A stretch of DNA of 64,000 nucleotides, from NCBI GenBank assembly GCA_947494715.1, contig CANLWG010000002.1, forward strand, positions 372,001 through 436,000, given 5' to 3'. The position numbers and the translations under genes were made by a program. The notes under the pieces were generated by a model. The model had not been told where the DNA came from and did no database searches. It saw only the letters and a program-made list of their open reading frames with translations. Positions 28,995 through 36,581 of the stretch are shown here, in pieces. Source of the DNA: an uncultured Flavobacteriaceae bacterium. GTDB taxonomy: Bacteria > Bacteroidota > Bacteroidia > Flavobacteriales > Flavobacteriaceae. How positions within the stretch are numbered: the first letter of the stretch is position 1; every line of letters begins with the position of its first letter.

Positions 28995-29942
28995 ATGCAA
29001 ATAAATTTATACGTAATCCCTTTAGCGCTCATATTAATCGGGTCGGCCTGTAAAAACAAAAAAACCGAGTCTGACCAAAATCGGCCAATTGAGGACTTTC
29101 CATCCGCCATGGTCCAGTTTTCGCCCCATCCCCAAAATCCAGTTTTTGAAGGCACGAATACGGGAACTTGGGACGATAAAATTCGTGAACGGGGCTACAT
29201 TCTTTTTGAAAACGGTCTATATAAAATGTGGTATACCGGATTGAACTACGATATATCCGACCAAATGTATTTGGGATATGCTACTTCTCCGGATGGGATT
29301 CAATGGAAAAGACATTCGGAACAGCCCGTTCTGCCAGAGTCCTGGATCGAAGATATGCAGGTATTTACCTATGAAGGTGTATACTATATGGTAGCCGAAG
29401 GGGAAGCGGACATTGCGCATTTGCTCACTTCCCCGGACGGCATATCCTGGAAAGATCATGGCGACCTGAGCATTCATAAGGTCAACGGTGAACCGATCAA
29501 TAAAGGGCCATACGGAACACCTACCGTTTGGGTCGAAAATGACAAGAAATATCTGTTTTATGAAAGAAACGATTTGGGGATATGGTTGGCCACATCGGAA
29601 GATTTTAAGACCTGGACCAATGTTCAGGATGAACCTGTACTTAAAATGGGACCAACCGTATATGATTCAGAGGCCGTAGCGGCAAACCAAATTGTGAAAT
29701 ATGAAGACAAATATTATATGTTCTATCATGGTTCATCGAATCCCGATTGGATGAAACCAGGGGTCGTATCGGTTTGGACCTCCAATGTGGCTAGGTCCAG
29801 TGACTTGATACATTGGGTAAAATATTCCGACAATCCCATCGTAGAGGGTGATCATTCGAGTCCCATTCTTGTCTTTGACGGAAAAGAATACACGCTCTAT
29901 ACCATGCACGATAAGGTTTGGCGTTATAATCCTCTGAATTAA
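28995..29942 (+). CDS. five-bladed beta-propeller glycoside-hydrolase-like lipoprotein (GH43/GH117-like clan)
   Basis: The 315-residue lipoprotein has a lipobox ending at C19 (LILIGSAC). The mature part has recurrent propeller elements: FENGLYKMWYTG, LGYATSPDGIQWKRH, YYMVAEGEADIAHLLTSPDG, KKYLFYERNDLGIWLATSED and DKYYMFYHGSS. This repeating pattern of short F/Y-rich strands with SPDGxxW turns is typical of GH43, GH117 and GH130-like enzymes. Candidate acidic residues (for example in WIEDMQVF and YDSEAVA) exist but cannot be assigned. It follows the esterase remnant by 35 bp and may be what is left of a polysaccharide-degradation gene set. Confidence 0.75.
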   Translation: MQINLYVIPLALILIGSACKNKKTESDQNRPIEDFPSAMVQFSPHPQNPVFEGTNTGTWDDKIRERGYILFENGLYKMWYTGLNYDISDQMYLGYATSPDGIQWKRHSEQPVLPESWIEDMQVFTYEGVYYMVAEGEADIAHLLTSPDGISWKDHGDLSIHKVNGEPINKGPYGTPTVWVENDKKYLFYERNDLGIWLATSEDFKTWTNVQDEPVLKMGPTVYDSEAVAANQIVKYEDKYYMFYHGSSNPDWMKPGVVSVWTSNVARSSDLIHWVKYSDNPIVEGDHSSPILVFDGKEYTLYTMHDKVWRYNPLN

Positions 29943-30015
29943 CCGTTCCCTTAAAAAATTGGGAAGGTTACTAAAAATCAGAAGTCTCTAAAATAAGTAC
30001 GCTACTAAAATACAA

Positions 30016-30046
30016 AAGCAGCCACATCAAATGTAACTGCTTCTCT
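30016..30046. terminator. bidirectional hairpin terminator
   Basis: AAGCAG (30016-30021) pairs with CTGCTT (30037-30042), and an inner ACAT/ATGT pair extends the stem. It can end the glycosidase-like gene. On the minus strand it follows the first tRNA-Asn end remnant. Confidence 0.6.
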
Positions 30047-30051
30047 ATTAA

Positions 30052-30068
30052 GCTCCCCCTCTTGGGCT
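30052..30068 (-). other. tRNA-Asn 3'-end remnant (17 bp), oldest putative att footprint
   Basis: On the minus strand this is AGCCCAAGAGGGGGAGC, the last 17 bases of the tRNA-Asn fragment at 31998-32040 (T-loop end, T-stem strand and acceptor strand). A degraded 'ctcgacttcgctcgg' REP-like tail follows on the plus strand. Confidence 0.6.
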
Positions 30069-30123
30069 TACCTCGACTTCGCTCGGCACAGGCTTCTCGC
30101 CCATTCATCTATTCCCAAAATAA

Positions 30124-30154
30124 AAATCCCACCGAAACGGTTGGGATTTTTTTG
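30124..30154. terminator. hairpin terminator, near-duplicate of the one at 31857
   Basis: AAATCCCA pairs with TGGGATTT (with an inner CCG/CGG) around a GAAA-like loop, followed by a T run on the plus strand and an A run before it. It can act in both directions. Confidence 0.7.
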
Positions 30155-30382
30155 GTTGTCGAAACGCTATTTCTGGTCCAAAGTGTCCTAAATGAATATC
30201 CATCCGATTTTTTAACTCCATTGTTAAAAATGACATATGTTAAATAGTAAATATTGAGGTGAAACATCTTACTTTGAACGATATGTAGTTGTAAGAATAA
30301 CCATAATTCTTTATCTTTAAAGGTTCCCTCCCCGAAGCCTATTGTTTAAATAGTTAATAGAATTATCAAAAACAATAGCGTC

Positions 30383-31675
30383 ATGAGCAATCCACTATTT
30401 ATTTATGTTTGTACCAAAGACCCCGATGCCGACGGGGCTCACCATGTTTATGTGAAAGCCATCCGATGGGATGGAACTGTGGTCTTTAATGAAAGAAGTG
30501 TCAGTACCGGTAGGGCGCCACAATCGGGTTCCGGTACCCGACGGTTCACTGCCGCGAATCCAAGAGTAGCGGTCAATTCACATGGGACCATAATTGTAGT
30601 TTGGGAAGATGATCGGGATGGAAACAGCATTTGGAATATCTATGCCCGGGGATTTGACAGTAATGGGAATCAGGTATTCTCTGAGCGGCGTGTCAACAGC
30701 AGTGCCAGAGGGCAACAAAAGGCCCCGGATGTAGCTTGTATGTCAAATGGTGATTTCGTTGTTGTTTGGGAGGACGACAAGGATGAGAACGGATTTTATC
30801 AAATCTATGCACGAGGATTCCATATGGATGGAACCGAAAAATTTCATGACATGACCGTTAATACGGTGGCTACAGGCCAGCAAATTCAGCCATCGATTTC
30901 AGTGGCCGATATGGACGGTTTTGTTATTGTTTGGGCAGATGATAGAAACAACAACAACATATATAGGATTCGAGGAAGGGGCTTCAATGCTGATGGCTCC
31001 GAAAATTTTAGTGAGATGCTTATTGGAACAACACCTTCCGGAGATCACAGAAATCCAAAAATAAGGTGCAATCCTTTAGGCAATTTCGTTGTTGTTTGGC
31101 AAGACCAGGAAAATAACCCCAATGGTTTTGAAATAAAAGCTAAGGGGTTTGATGGTCATGGCAGGGAAAGGTTTCCAGAAATCAGGGTGAGCTCTACCAC
31201 AGAACAAAACCCATTATTTCCTGATGTCGGAATTGCACAGGATAGTTCATTTGTTGTTTCCTGGAACAATTACGGCTCAGGCCACGACGTATTTATGAGA
31301 GGGTTCGATTTGGATGGGGCAGAGATTTTTGCCGAACGCCAAGTTAATCCAATATCGGATAAACACCAATCCGGTGGAAGAATCGACTTGGCGGGAGATG
31401 GTAAATTTGTGGTCCTTTGGGAACACGATGCATATACGACAGATCGATTCACTTATAATCCAGAAGTTTTTTTTAGAAGCTACCACCCTAACGGTCAACA
31501 AAGCTATCCTGCATCGAATCGAAGTGATAGCGATAACACCGGGGAATTTTTCAATGCGGTGGAGGTATTTTCATTGATTAGAAATAAAATGCCGGATGTT
31601 GCTGTTTCCAATCACGTAGTGATCCCAGAGGAGTCCAAAGGCTGCCTACCTAAACTTCTATGGCGTTTTCGCTAA
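30383..31675 (+). CDS. repeat-rich protein of beta-propeller type, unknown function
   Basis: The 430-residue protein has no signal peptide or membrane segment. It consists of about six to seven repeats of 50-55 residues, with a core like GDFVVVWEDDKDENGFYQIY followed by ARGFHMDGTEKF (others: GTIIVVWEDDRDGNSIWNIY, GNFVVVWQDQENN). The aromatic-plus-DD pattern in each unit suggests a calcium-binding beta-propeller-like fold. It stands alone between the first and second tRNA-Asn end remnants, so it is probably cargo left by an earlier integration. I do not recognise a named family and give no function. Confidence 0.75.
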   Translation: MSNPLFIYVCTKDPDADGAHHVYVKAIRWDGTVVFNERSVSTGRAPQSGSGTRRFTAANPRVAVNSHGTIIVVWEDDRDGNSIWNIYARGFDSNGNQVFSERRVNSSARGQQKAPDVACMSNGDFVVVWEDDKDENGFYQIYARGFHMDGTEKFHDMTVNTVATGQQIQPSISVADMDGFVIVWADDRNNNNIYRIRGRGFNADGSENFSEMLIGTTPSGDHRNPKIRCNPLGNFVVVWQDQENNPNGFEIKAKGFDGHGRERFPEIRVSSTTEQNPLFPDVGIAQDSSFVVSWNNYGSGHDVFMRGFDLDGAEIFAERQVNPISDKHQSGGRIDLAGDGKFVVLWEHDAYTTDRFTYNPEVFFRSYHPNGQQSYPASNRSDSDNTGEFFNAVEVFSLIRNKMPDVAVSNHVVIPEESKGCLPKLLWRFR

Positions 31676-31747
31676 ATATTTGTAATAAAACTGAGGACTT
31701 TCGTCAAAAAAGATCCAGTAAAAAATATATCTTACCGGACTTATTTT

Positions 31748-31763
31748 GCTCCCCCCTTGGGCT
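31748..31763 (-). other. tRNA-Asn 3'-end remnant, second
   Basis: This is the same end as at 30052 with one base missing (16 of 17 bases). It is followed on the plus strand by TTCGACTGCGCCTGTCTGCC, the REP-like element. Confidence 0.55.
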
Positions 31764-31802
31764 CCCTTCGACTGCGCCTGTCTGCCGACAGACAGGCTCA
31801 GG
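31764..31802. repeat. REP-like hairpin element
   Basis: The CCTGTCTGCCGACAGACAGG hairpin lies next to a TTCGACTGCGC segment and the tail GCTCAGGG. The components match those at 8380-8446. Confidence 0.6.
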
Positions 31803-31856
31803 GTAAACCGCCCCGAAAAGTCAGGCGGGCTTCTCGCAACAAGAGTCCAGAAAAGA

Positions 31857-31888
31857 AAAATCCCAACCGTTTAGTTGGGATTTTTTTG
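31857..31888. terminator. hairpin terminator following the third tRNA-Asn end
   Basis: AAAATCCCAAC (31857-31867) pairs with GTTGGGATTTT (31874-31884), with T runs on both strands. On the minus strand it follows the tRNA remnant at 31893 by a few bases, as expected of a former tRNA terminator. Confidence 0.75.
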
Positions 31889-31892
31889 ATCT

Positions 31893-31909
31893 GCTCCCCC
31901 TCTTGGGCT
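31893..31909 (-). other. tRNA-Asn 3'-end remnant, third
   Basis: An exact copy of the 17-base end AGCCCAAGAGGGGGAGC on the minus strand. A CTTCGGCTTCGCTCAGGATA tail follows on the plus strand. Confidence 0.65.
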
Positions 31910-31956
31910 CCCTTCGGCTTCGCTCAGGATAAAATTCTCACCCAAGGCGTAAACGC

Positions 31957-31986
31957 AAAAAAGCCGCACGTTCGTGCGGCTTTTTG
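31957..31986. terminator. strong hairpin terminator next to the current att site
   Basis: AAGCCGCACG pairs with CGTGCGGCTT around a two-base loop, with A and T runs on either side. On the minus strand it follows the tRNA-Asn fragment. Confidence 0.8.
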
Positions 31987-31997
31987 ATTTCGCTTGC

Positions 31998-32040
31998 GCT
32001 CCCCCTCTTGGGCTCGAACCAAGGACCCTCTGATTAACAG
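31998..32040 (-). other. tRNA-Asn(GUU) 3' half: attachment-site junction of the integrated element
   Basis: On the minus strand the 43 bases run from CTGTTAATCAG (anticodon loop with GTT and the 3' anticodon stem) through GGTCCTTGGTTCGAGCC (T arm) to AAGAGGGGGAGC (acceptor 3' strand). The 5' half (acceptor, D arm) is absent; the bases beyond 32042 do not fit a tRNA. A tyrosine integrase gene starts 144 bp away. This is the classic junction left when an element integrates into a tRNA 3' end. The restored tRNA-Asn should lie at the other, right-hand junction outside this window. Confidence 0.8.
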
Positions 32041-32184
32041 TCGGTTCACTTATGGCTCCATATGGTTTTATATGTCTTAAAACGCCTATTTTAAAGGGAT
32101 TTTGCTTATCTTTAATATCATTAAAAACCATTTTAAATCAAAAAAAGTACGCCAAAAGCACGCCACTTTTTTAAACGTTAAATT

Positions 32185-33510
32185 ATGGCCACAATCAAGA
32201 TAACCTTCGATAAACGGGCAGATCACAAAACTAAAGATAAAAAATTTCCATTGGTTCTGCGTGTTGGGCACGCCAGAAAAACACGTGATATACCCTTCAA
32301 TTTACATTTGAAAGAGAATCAGTATGATTTTTCGACTGGAAAGATCACAGGAATCATGAATGCTACAAGACATACTAAACGCACCCGAAAAATTTATTCG
32401 GAGGTTGATTTATGGATGGACGAGCATGCAGGCGAAATAAAAAATTGGGAGATAAAAAAATTAAAATCTGAAATCGAACGAATATTCTTTAAAAAATCCC
32501 CATCACATTCTATTCTCAATCATGGTGCAGTCTATCTGAATAGACTTCGACTAGAAGAACGTTTTTCCACGGCAAGTTCTTACGAAGATGCCCTGAAAGC
32601 CTTGATTAAATTCCGCAAAAGCCTAAAAGGGGAGGATGATACGGTTTTAATCAAAACACTTTTCGAACTAAAAGACGGCAAATTAAAAGTCCTTGATGAT
32701 TACAAAGATTTGGATATGGAAATCAAAGCCATGGACTACGCCTTTTCAAAAGATTTCAAGGCTTATATGAGCAACCGTTATAAATCAAAAAATACGCCCG
32801 CTATACACCTTAGAAGCTTACAGGCCATAATGAACGATGCGGGGAAGACCTATCAAGATTTAAAAGACCATAAGCCGTTATCGAGCATAAAAAAACAAAG
32901 TCATGAAAACGCCCCTGCTCCTCTCAACTTAGAAGATATTAATGCCATAAGAAAACTTAAACTGGAAGCTCGCACCCCTATATGGGATACCCGCAATTTT
33001 TTATTGTTCATGTTCAACAATATGGGCATGAACCATTTTGATATGGCTATTTTAAAACGTTTTCAATTCGAGGATAACCGTATTAAATACTTCCGTAAAA
33101 AAACACATTATGAAGGAGATTACTTTAGCGTTCTGCAAAATGAAGAATCCCTCACAATCATTAGATATTATTTGAACGGCCAAAATGATGATGAGTACCT
33201 ATTTCCTATTATTCCAAAAGGCACTACGCCCGAGAGGTTACATAAAGTAAACAATGGAAAAGTAAAAACTTTCAATAAGTACGCTAAACGCATTGCAAAA
33301 TTAGCAGGAATTAATAAAAAGATTACTACTTATACCCTAAGAGATACATGGACAAACATCGGCTTGGATATGGGCATTGACATACGTAAGATTTCATCGG
33401 GACTTGGGCATTCAAGTGTTCAAGTAACCGAAAAACATTACGGAAAAAGTGTGTCGGAAAAAATATTGGATGAAATAAATGCTAAGATTACACAGGTAAA
33501 AAGTACTTAA
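32185..33510 (+). CDS. tyrosine-type site-specific integrase of a Bacteroidota mobile element
   Basis: The 441-residue protein has an N-terminal arm-binding domain (about 1-100, ATIKITFDKRADHKTKDKKF), a SAM-like core-binding domain (about 105-230) and a C-terminal catalytic domain (about 245-435). The end of the catalytic domain is clear: TYTLRDTWTNIG, LGHSSVQVTEKHYGKS, with the box II Arg, the LGH His and the nucleophile Tyr. Box I reads NNMGMNHFDMAILK, with Asn-His where most family members have an Arg, and the box II His is Thr. Such changes occur in this Bacteroidota subgroup. It reads away from the tRNA-Asn fragment and should integrate the element there. Its relation to the repeats R0-R6 is unknown. 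Confidence 0.93.
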   Translation: MATIKITFDKRADHKTKDKKFPLVLRVGHARKTRDIPFNLHLKENQYDFSTGKITGIMNATRHTKRTRKIYSEVDLWMDEHAGEIKNWEIKKLKSEIERIFFKKSPSHSILNHGAVYLNRLRLEERFSTASSYEDALKALIKFRKSLKGEDDTVLIKTLFELKDGKLKVLDDYKDLDMEIKAMDYAFSKDFKAYMSNRYKSKNTPAIHLRSLQAIMNDAGKTYQDLKDHKPLSSIKKQSHENAPAPLNLEDINAIRKLKLEARTPIWDTRNFLLFMFNNMGMNHFDMAILKRFQFEDNRIKYFRKKTHYEGDYFSVLQNEESLTIIRYYLNGQNDDEYLFPIIPKGTTPERLHKVNNGKVKTFNKYAKRIAKLAGINKKITTYTLRDTWTNIGLDMGIDIRKISSGLGHSSVQVTEKHYGKSVSEKILDEINAKITQVKST

Positions 33511-33579
33511 TCAACGTTCCTTTTTTAAAGTTTTGACTCGTTTATCAAGCCAGTCGAGGATTAGTGTTCCCTCATTCCG

Positions 33580-33711
33580 AAATCTTATCATAACTAACCC
33601 CTGCGTGGATCCTACTAAGTTTTTTAGCGTTCCGTTTGATAGAGGTTGAGAAGAAACTTAGTAGGGCGCAGACCAACCTCGGCACAACACACTGCACCTT
33701 TTCTCTCCCTT
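33580..33711. repeat. left copy of a structured direct repeat (partner 62042-62172)
   Basis: The copy aligns with 62042-62172 in the same orientation, about 75% identical by eye and without gaps in its central 100 bases. A 12-bp perfect stem is formed by 33611-33622 (CCTACTAAGTTT) and 33654-33665. The partner has the same stem with changed base pairs. It begins 70 bp after the integrase stop codon. Possible roles are a structured RNA, a transfer-origin hairpin or a recombination site. Confidence 0.8.
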
Positions 33712-33835
33712 CCACAATAACATCCTTCAGGGTGCTCGATACTATCGCAAAGCTCACATTGATTCTGTAATAATTTCAGTCCCGAAAAAGGTCAACTAAC
33801 TAAACTACTAAAAGAGACCACGAATGGGACATTTT

Positions 33836-33895
33836 GTAAAAAGGAACCACCCTTTTGGAAAAGAGTCTTATAATAAGGCTGTTTTAAAGCACTTA
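33836..33895 (+). repeat. module-boundary repeat R0 (shortened copy)
   Basis: The left end GTAAAAAGGAACC and the right end GGCTGTTTTAAAGCACTT match the conserved ends of R1-R6. The middle is shorter. It precedes the serine hydrolase/sigma module. Confidence 0.6.
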
Positions 33896-33968
33896 GTTTT
33901 TTAAAAAAAATCCACTTTTCTTGTAATTTTTTGTTCCTATCTCGCAACGTATAGGGAAACAAAACGTA

Positions 33969-35378
33969 ATGAAAGTAAAAAGTAAGATTTTAGTAATCTC
34001 GATAACTTTACAATGCCTATCCTTTAGCAACGGTCTATATTCCCAAATTGACGGAAAGGTAAAAACAAAGTTGGATAATTATTTGTCCATACAAAATCAA
34101 CGGATAGGCTTCAATGGTTTGGTATTGATAGCGGATGAAGAAAACGTGCTCTACGAAAAGTCGATAGGGCAAGCCTCGTTTGAGCTTCAGGTTCCATTGA
34201 CCAGTAATTCCACATTCAAGATTGCATCTATAACTAAATCTTTTACAGGTATGTTATTGACCTTAGCAGAACAAGAAGGCAAGCTGAGATTGGACGATAC
34301 TCTAAAGATCTACTTTCCGGATACTAAAATGAGCCTTGAGTGGGAAAGCGTTTCTTTGAAGCAACTCATCTCGCACACTTCCGGTATTCCACATTGGAAA
34401 GGATATAAGGATTATTGGCAGGTACGGTCAAGGCTCCCGCTCAACACCGAACAAGTCCTTGCCGATATATTCGCAATGAAGCTTATCGTTGGATCGGGTA
34501 CATCCGCAGATTACTCCAGTCCAGCTTATTTTTTGTTGGCGACAATTTTAGAAAAAATCTACCAAAAACCCTACGACCAAATTTTCGGGCAAAAGATAGC
34601 CGACCCTTTAGGCATGAGCAATTCGGGCAGGTACGACGGTATCAAAATCGTTCCGGGAATGGCATCTGGCTACCACATGCTTCCAAATGATAGCCTGATC
34701 GTTGCACCATATAGAGATATGTCGACGATGAAAGGTGGAGGCAACCTTTACTCGACAGCGACCGATCTACTAAAATGGAACAGAAGCTTGCTGGGTAATG
34801 GTATCTGGAAAGAGTCCCTATTAAAACGGTATTTTGCTCCACAAACGGAAGTCAGGTTTCTACGAAACAATAATGCGACTTATGCAATGGGACAGTATGT
34901 ACATTTGAAAACTTCGTCAAGGCCAATGGCCTATCAGACTGCCGGGGGCACCTTTGGTTTCTCATCGATTTCCGTAATCTATCCAAAAGAAAAAATGACG
35001 CTTATATTACTTGGCAATGTTTCCTTCCTTCCCGTGGACGAAATCTGGGGCGATCTGGAGAAGATAGTTTTTGACAGACCGTTCAAATTACCAGAAATCG
35101 TGAAGGGATCTTTACTATCTAAAGTGGAAATTGGTAAATATCCCGGAACCTATTTGGCGGACAACGGGATGAAACTGAAAGTAGCGGTTTTCGAGGACGG
35201 ACTATTTGCAAAACTCGGGAACAATACCCCGTTAAAAATCGTTCATAAAAAGGACAATTTGTTCAAAGCGGTCAAAATAGACGTTAGTTTTGAGTTCACG
35301 CTGTCGGAGAACGGTACGGATGTCAACGGGGTAATTGCCAATGGAAGGGGACAAGTACACAATTTCAAAAAACAATGA
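33969..35378 (+). CDS. secreted serine hydrolase, beta-lactamase (class C/PBP4*) fold
   Basis: The 469-residue protein has a signal peptide (about 1-26, ending NGLYSQ) and a beta-lactamase-type domain (about 35-355), then an approximately 100-residue C-terminal beta domain. S87 and K90 form the SxxK motif (IASITKS). The second motif is YSS at 182-184, where class C enzymes have YxN. TAGG near residue 325 takes the place of the KTG/HxG triad. This points to a D-aminopeptidase or esterase-like hydrolase rather than a true beta-lactamase. It is the first gene of a tight three-gene set: the sigma factor starts 2 bp after its stop codon. It lies between repeats R0 and R1. Confidence 0.9.
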   Translation: MKVKSKILVISITLQCLSFSNGLYSQIDGKVKTKLDNYLSIQNQRIGFNGLVLIADEENVLYEKSIGQASFELQVPLTSNSTFKIASITKSFTGMLLTLAEQEGKLRLDDTLKIYFPDTKMSLEWESVSLKQLISHTSGIPHWKGYKDYWQVRSRLPLNTEQVLADIFAMKLIVGSGTSADYSSPAYFLLATILEKIYQKPYDQIFGQKIADPLGMSNSGRYDGIKIVPGMASGYHMLPNDSLIVAPYRDMSTMKGGGNLYSTATDLLKWNRSLLGNGIWKESLLKRYFAPQTEVRFLRNNNATYAMGQYVHLKTSSRPMAYQTAGGTFGFSSISVIYPKEKMTLILLGNVSFLPVDEIWGDLEKIVFDRPFKLPEIVKGSLLSKVEIGKYPGTYLADNGMKLKVAVFEDGLFAKLGNNTPLKIVHKKDNLFKAVKIDVSFEFTLSENGTDVNGVIANGRGQVHNFKKQ

Positions 35379-35379
35379 T

Positions 35380-35856
35380 ATGGAGATGGGCGAGGAAGAG
35401 TTTCTCAATGCCGTTTACAAGAACCAAGGTCTGGTACATAAGATATGTTCCATCTATAGGGATTCCAAGGAAGACCGTGAAGATCTTTTCCAAGAAATCG
35501 TCTATCAATTGTGGAAAGCCTATCCCAAATTCATGGGGCGTTCAAAATTTAGTACCTGGATGTACCGTATCGGTCTTAATACCGCCATGGCCACTTTTCG
35601 CAGACCGAAGGTCGCTACAACCGAATCGGAAAAATTACCGGAACCGTACCGACCTGAAATCAACGACAGCCCGAACAGGGAGATGCTGTTCAGGGCCATA
35701 AGGCAATTAGAGGATGCCGAGAAGGCCATCGTCTCCATGTATCTGGACGGGTTCGACAACTCCGAAATGGCAGACATTATAGGCATTAGCAAGAACCACC
35801 TGAGTGTGCGATTGAATAGGATAAAAAATAAATTACGAACAATTTTAAACAAATGA
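35380..35856 (+). CDS. ECF-type RNA polymerase sigma factor
   Basis: I take the ATG at 35380, just after the hydrolase stop codon; the in-frame Met at 35335 would overlap the hydrolase. The protein is then 158 residues. Region 2 includes QGLVHKICSIYRDSKEDRED and FQEIVYQLWKAYPKF, and region 4 includes DAEKAIVSMYLDGFDNSEMA and the helix-turn-helix IIGISKNHLSVRLNRIKNKL. Its stop overlaps the next start (ATGA). No FecR partner is present, so the following membrane protein is the natural candidate for its anti-sigma factor. Confidence 0.92.
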   Translation: MEMGEEEFLNAVYKNQGLVHKICSIYRDSKEDREDLFQEIVYQLWKAYPKFMGRSKFSTWMYRIGLNTAMATFRRPKVATTESEKLPEPYRPEINDSPNREMLFRAIRQLEDAEKAIVSMYLDGFDNSEMADIIGISKNHLSVRLNRIKNKLRTILNK

Positions 35857-36413
35857 TTATGGAAATTGAGGATTTAAAATCGGAATATCAGAGTAGCAAT
35901 GCTAATAAAAGTATGGACAATCTGAAAAAAATGGGCAGTACCAACAGGCATCCCGTACTGAAAAGAATTAGGCTTCAACTTATAATAGAATCCATTTTAT
36001 GGGCAATCCTGTTAGCGGTGTACTATTCAGGTTTCGATGGCAATCAAAAACCATTGTATTGGAACGTGATTTTGGTGGTATCCATCATCCTGCTTCTCAT
36101 ACATAACGTTCTGGGATATCGTCTCGTGCAGTCCCCGATAAACGGATCAAACTTAGCGGCTTCGCTACGATTTTATTTGCAAAGAATCAGGAGGTATGCC
36201 ATAATATCCATAGCCACCAGGGCAATTGCCGTAATGGCCTTAATTCTCTTCTTGACCGCAAATGTAGACTGGACATCTACAAAGGTTTTTAGAACGGTCA
36301 TATTCGTGGTAGTTTTGGTTACTTTACAGATATTTTTCCTTTGGAAAATATGGAGGAGCAGAATAGACGTGATAAAGGGCCAAGTAGATTCCTTGGATGG
36401 GAATAGCGAATAA
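35853..36413 (+). CDS. four-helix membrane protein, putative anti-sigma partner
   Basis: The 186-residue protein has a charged N-terminal segment of about 45 residues and four hydrophobic segments: LIIESILWAILLAVYYSGF, YWNVILVVSIILLLIHNVL, IISIATRAIAVMALILFL and TVIFVVVLVTLQIFFLWKIW. It overlaps the sigma gene by 4 bp, so translation is coupled. A cytoplasmic N-terminal segment followed by membrane helices, encoded right after a sigma factor, is the usual arrangement of an anti-sigma factor. No known domain was recognised and the assignment is positional. Confidence 0.8.
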   Translation: MIMEIEDLKSEYQSSNANKSMDNLKKMGSTNRHPVLKRIRLQLIIESILWAILLAVYYSGFDGNQKPLYWNVILVVSIILLLIHNVLGYRLVQSPINGSNLAASLRFYLQRIRRYAIISIATRAIAVMALILFLTANVDWTSTKVFRTVIFVVVLVTLQIFFLWKIWRSRIDVIKGQVDSLDGNSE

Positions 36414-36457
36414 TGAACGGAACATATTTTAACAATCTATATCATCTAGTGTTGAAA

Positions 36458-36525
36458 AAGGAACGTTTTCCGAGACTTTCCCCTTTTCCAAATTCAGTTC
36501 TATTAACTCGCCGTTTTAAGGAACT
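36458..36525 (+). repeat. module-boundary repeat R1
   Basis: This aligns without gaps to R2 (39289-39356) at about 43 of 68 positions, and to R4. It separates the sigma module from the FtsX permease gene. Confidence 0.75.
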
Positions 36526-36581
36526 ACTGAATAAGTTGTCTTAAAGATCTTATTACTCCCTCTAGACCTACACAGGTTTCT

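Larger units (their letters stand above)
31676..32184. other. integration-site region with stacked tRNA-Asn ends and terminators
   Basis: There is no gene. The region carries tRNA-Asn end remnants at 31748, 31893 and 31998, REP-like tails (31764-31800, 31910-31930) and two strong terminators. From 32045 on it holds the integrase upstream region. Confidence 0.7.
33511..33968. other. non-coding region with structured repeat and R0
   Basis: There is no convincing gene. It contains the left copy of a hairpin-bearing repeat (33580-33711) and the first module-boundary repeat (33836-33895). Confidence 0.6.

Noticed and set aside
31998-32080. Intact tRNA-Asn gene on the minus strand
   Set aside because: The D arm and 5' acceptor strand are absent; bases beyond 32042 cannot pair with the acceptor 3' strand.
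33572-33757. 61-residue frame on the minus strand across the left structured repeat
   Set aside because: It is not conserved in the right copy and has no recognisable domain, so it is treated as chance.
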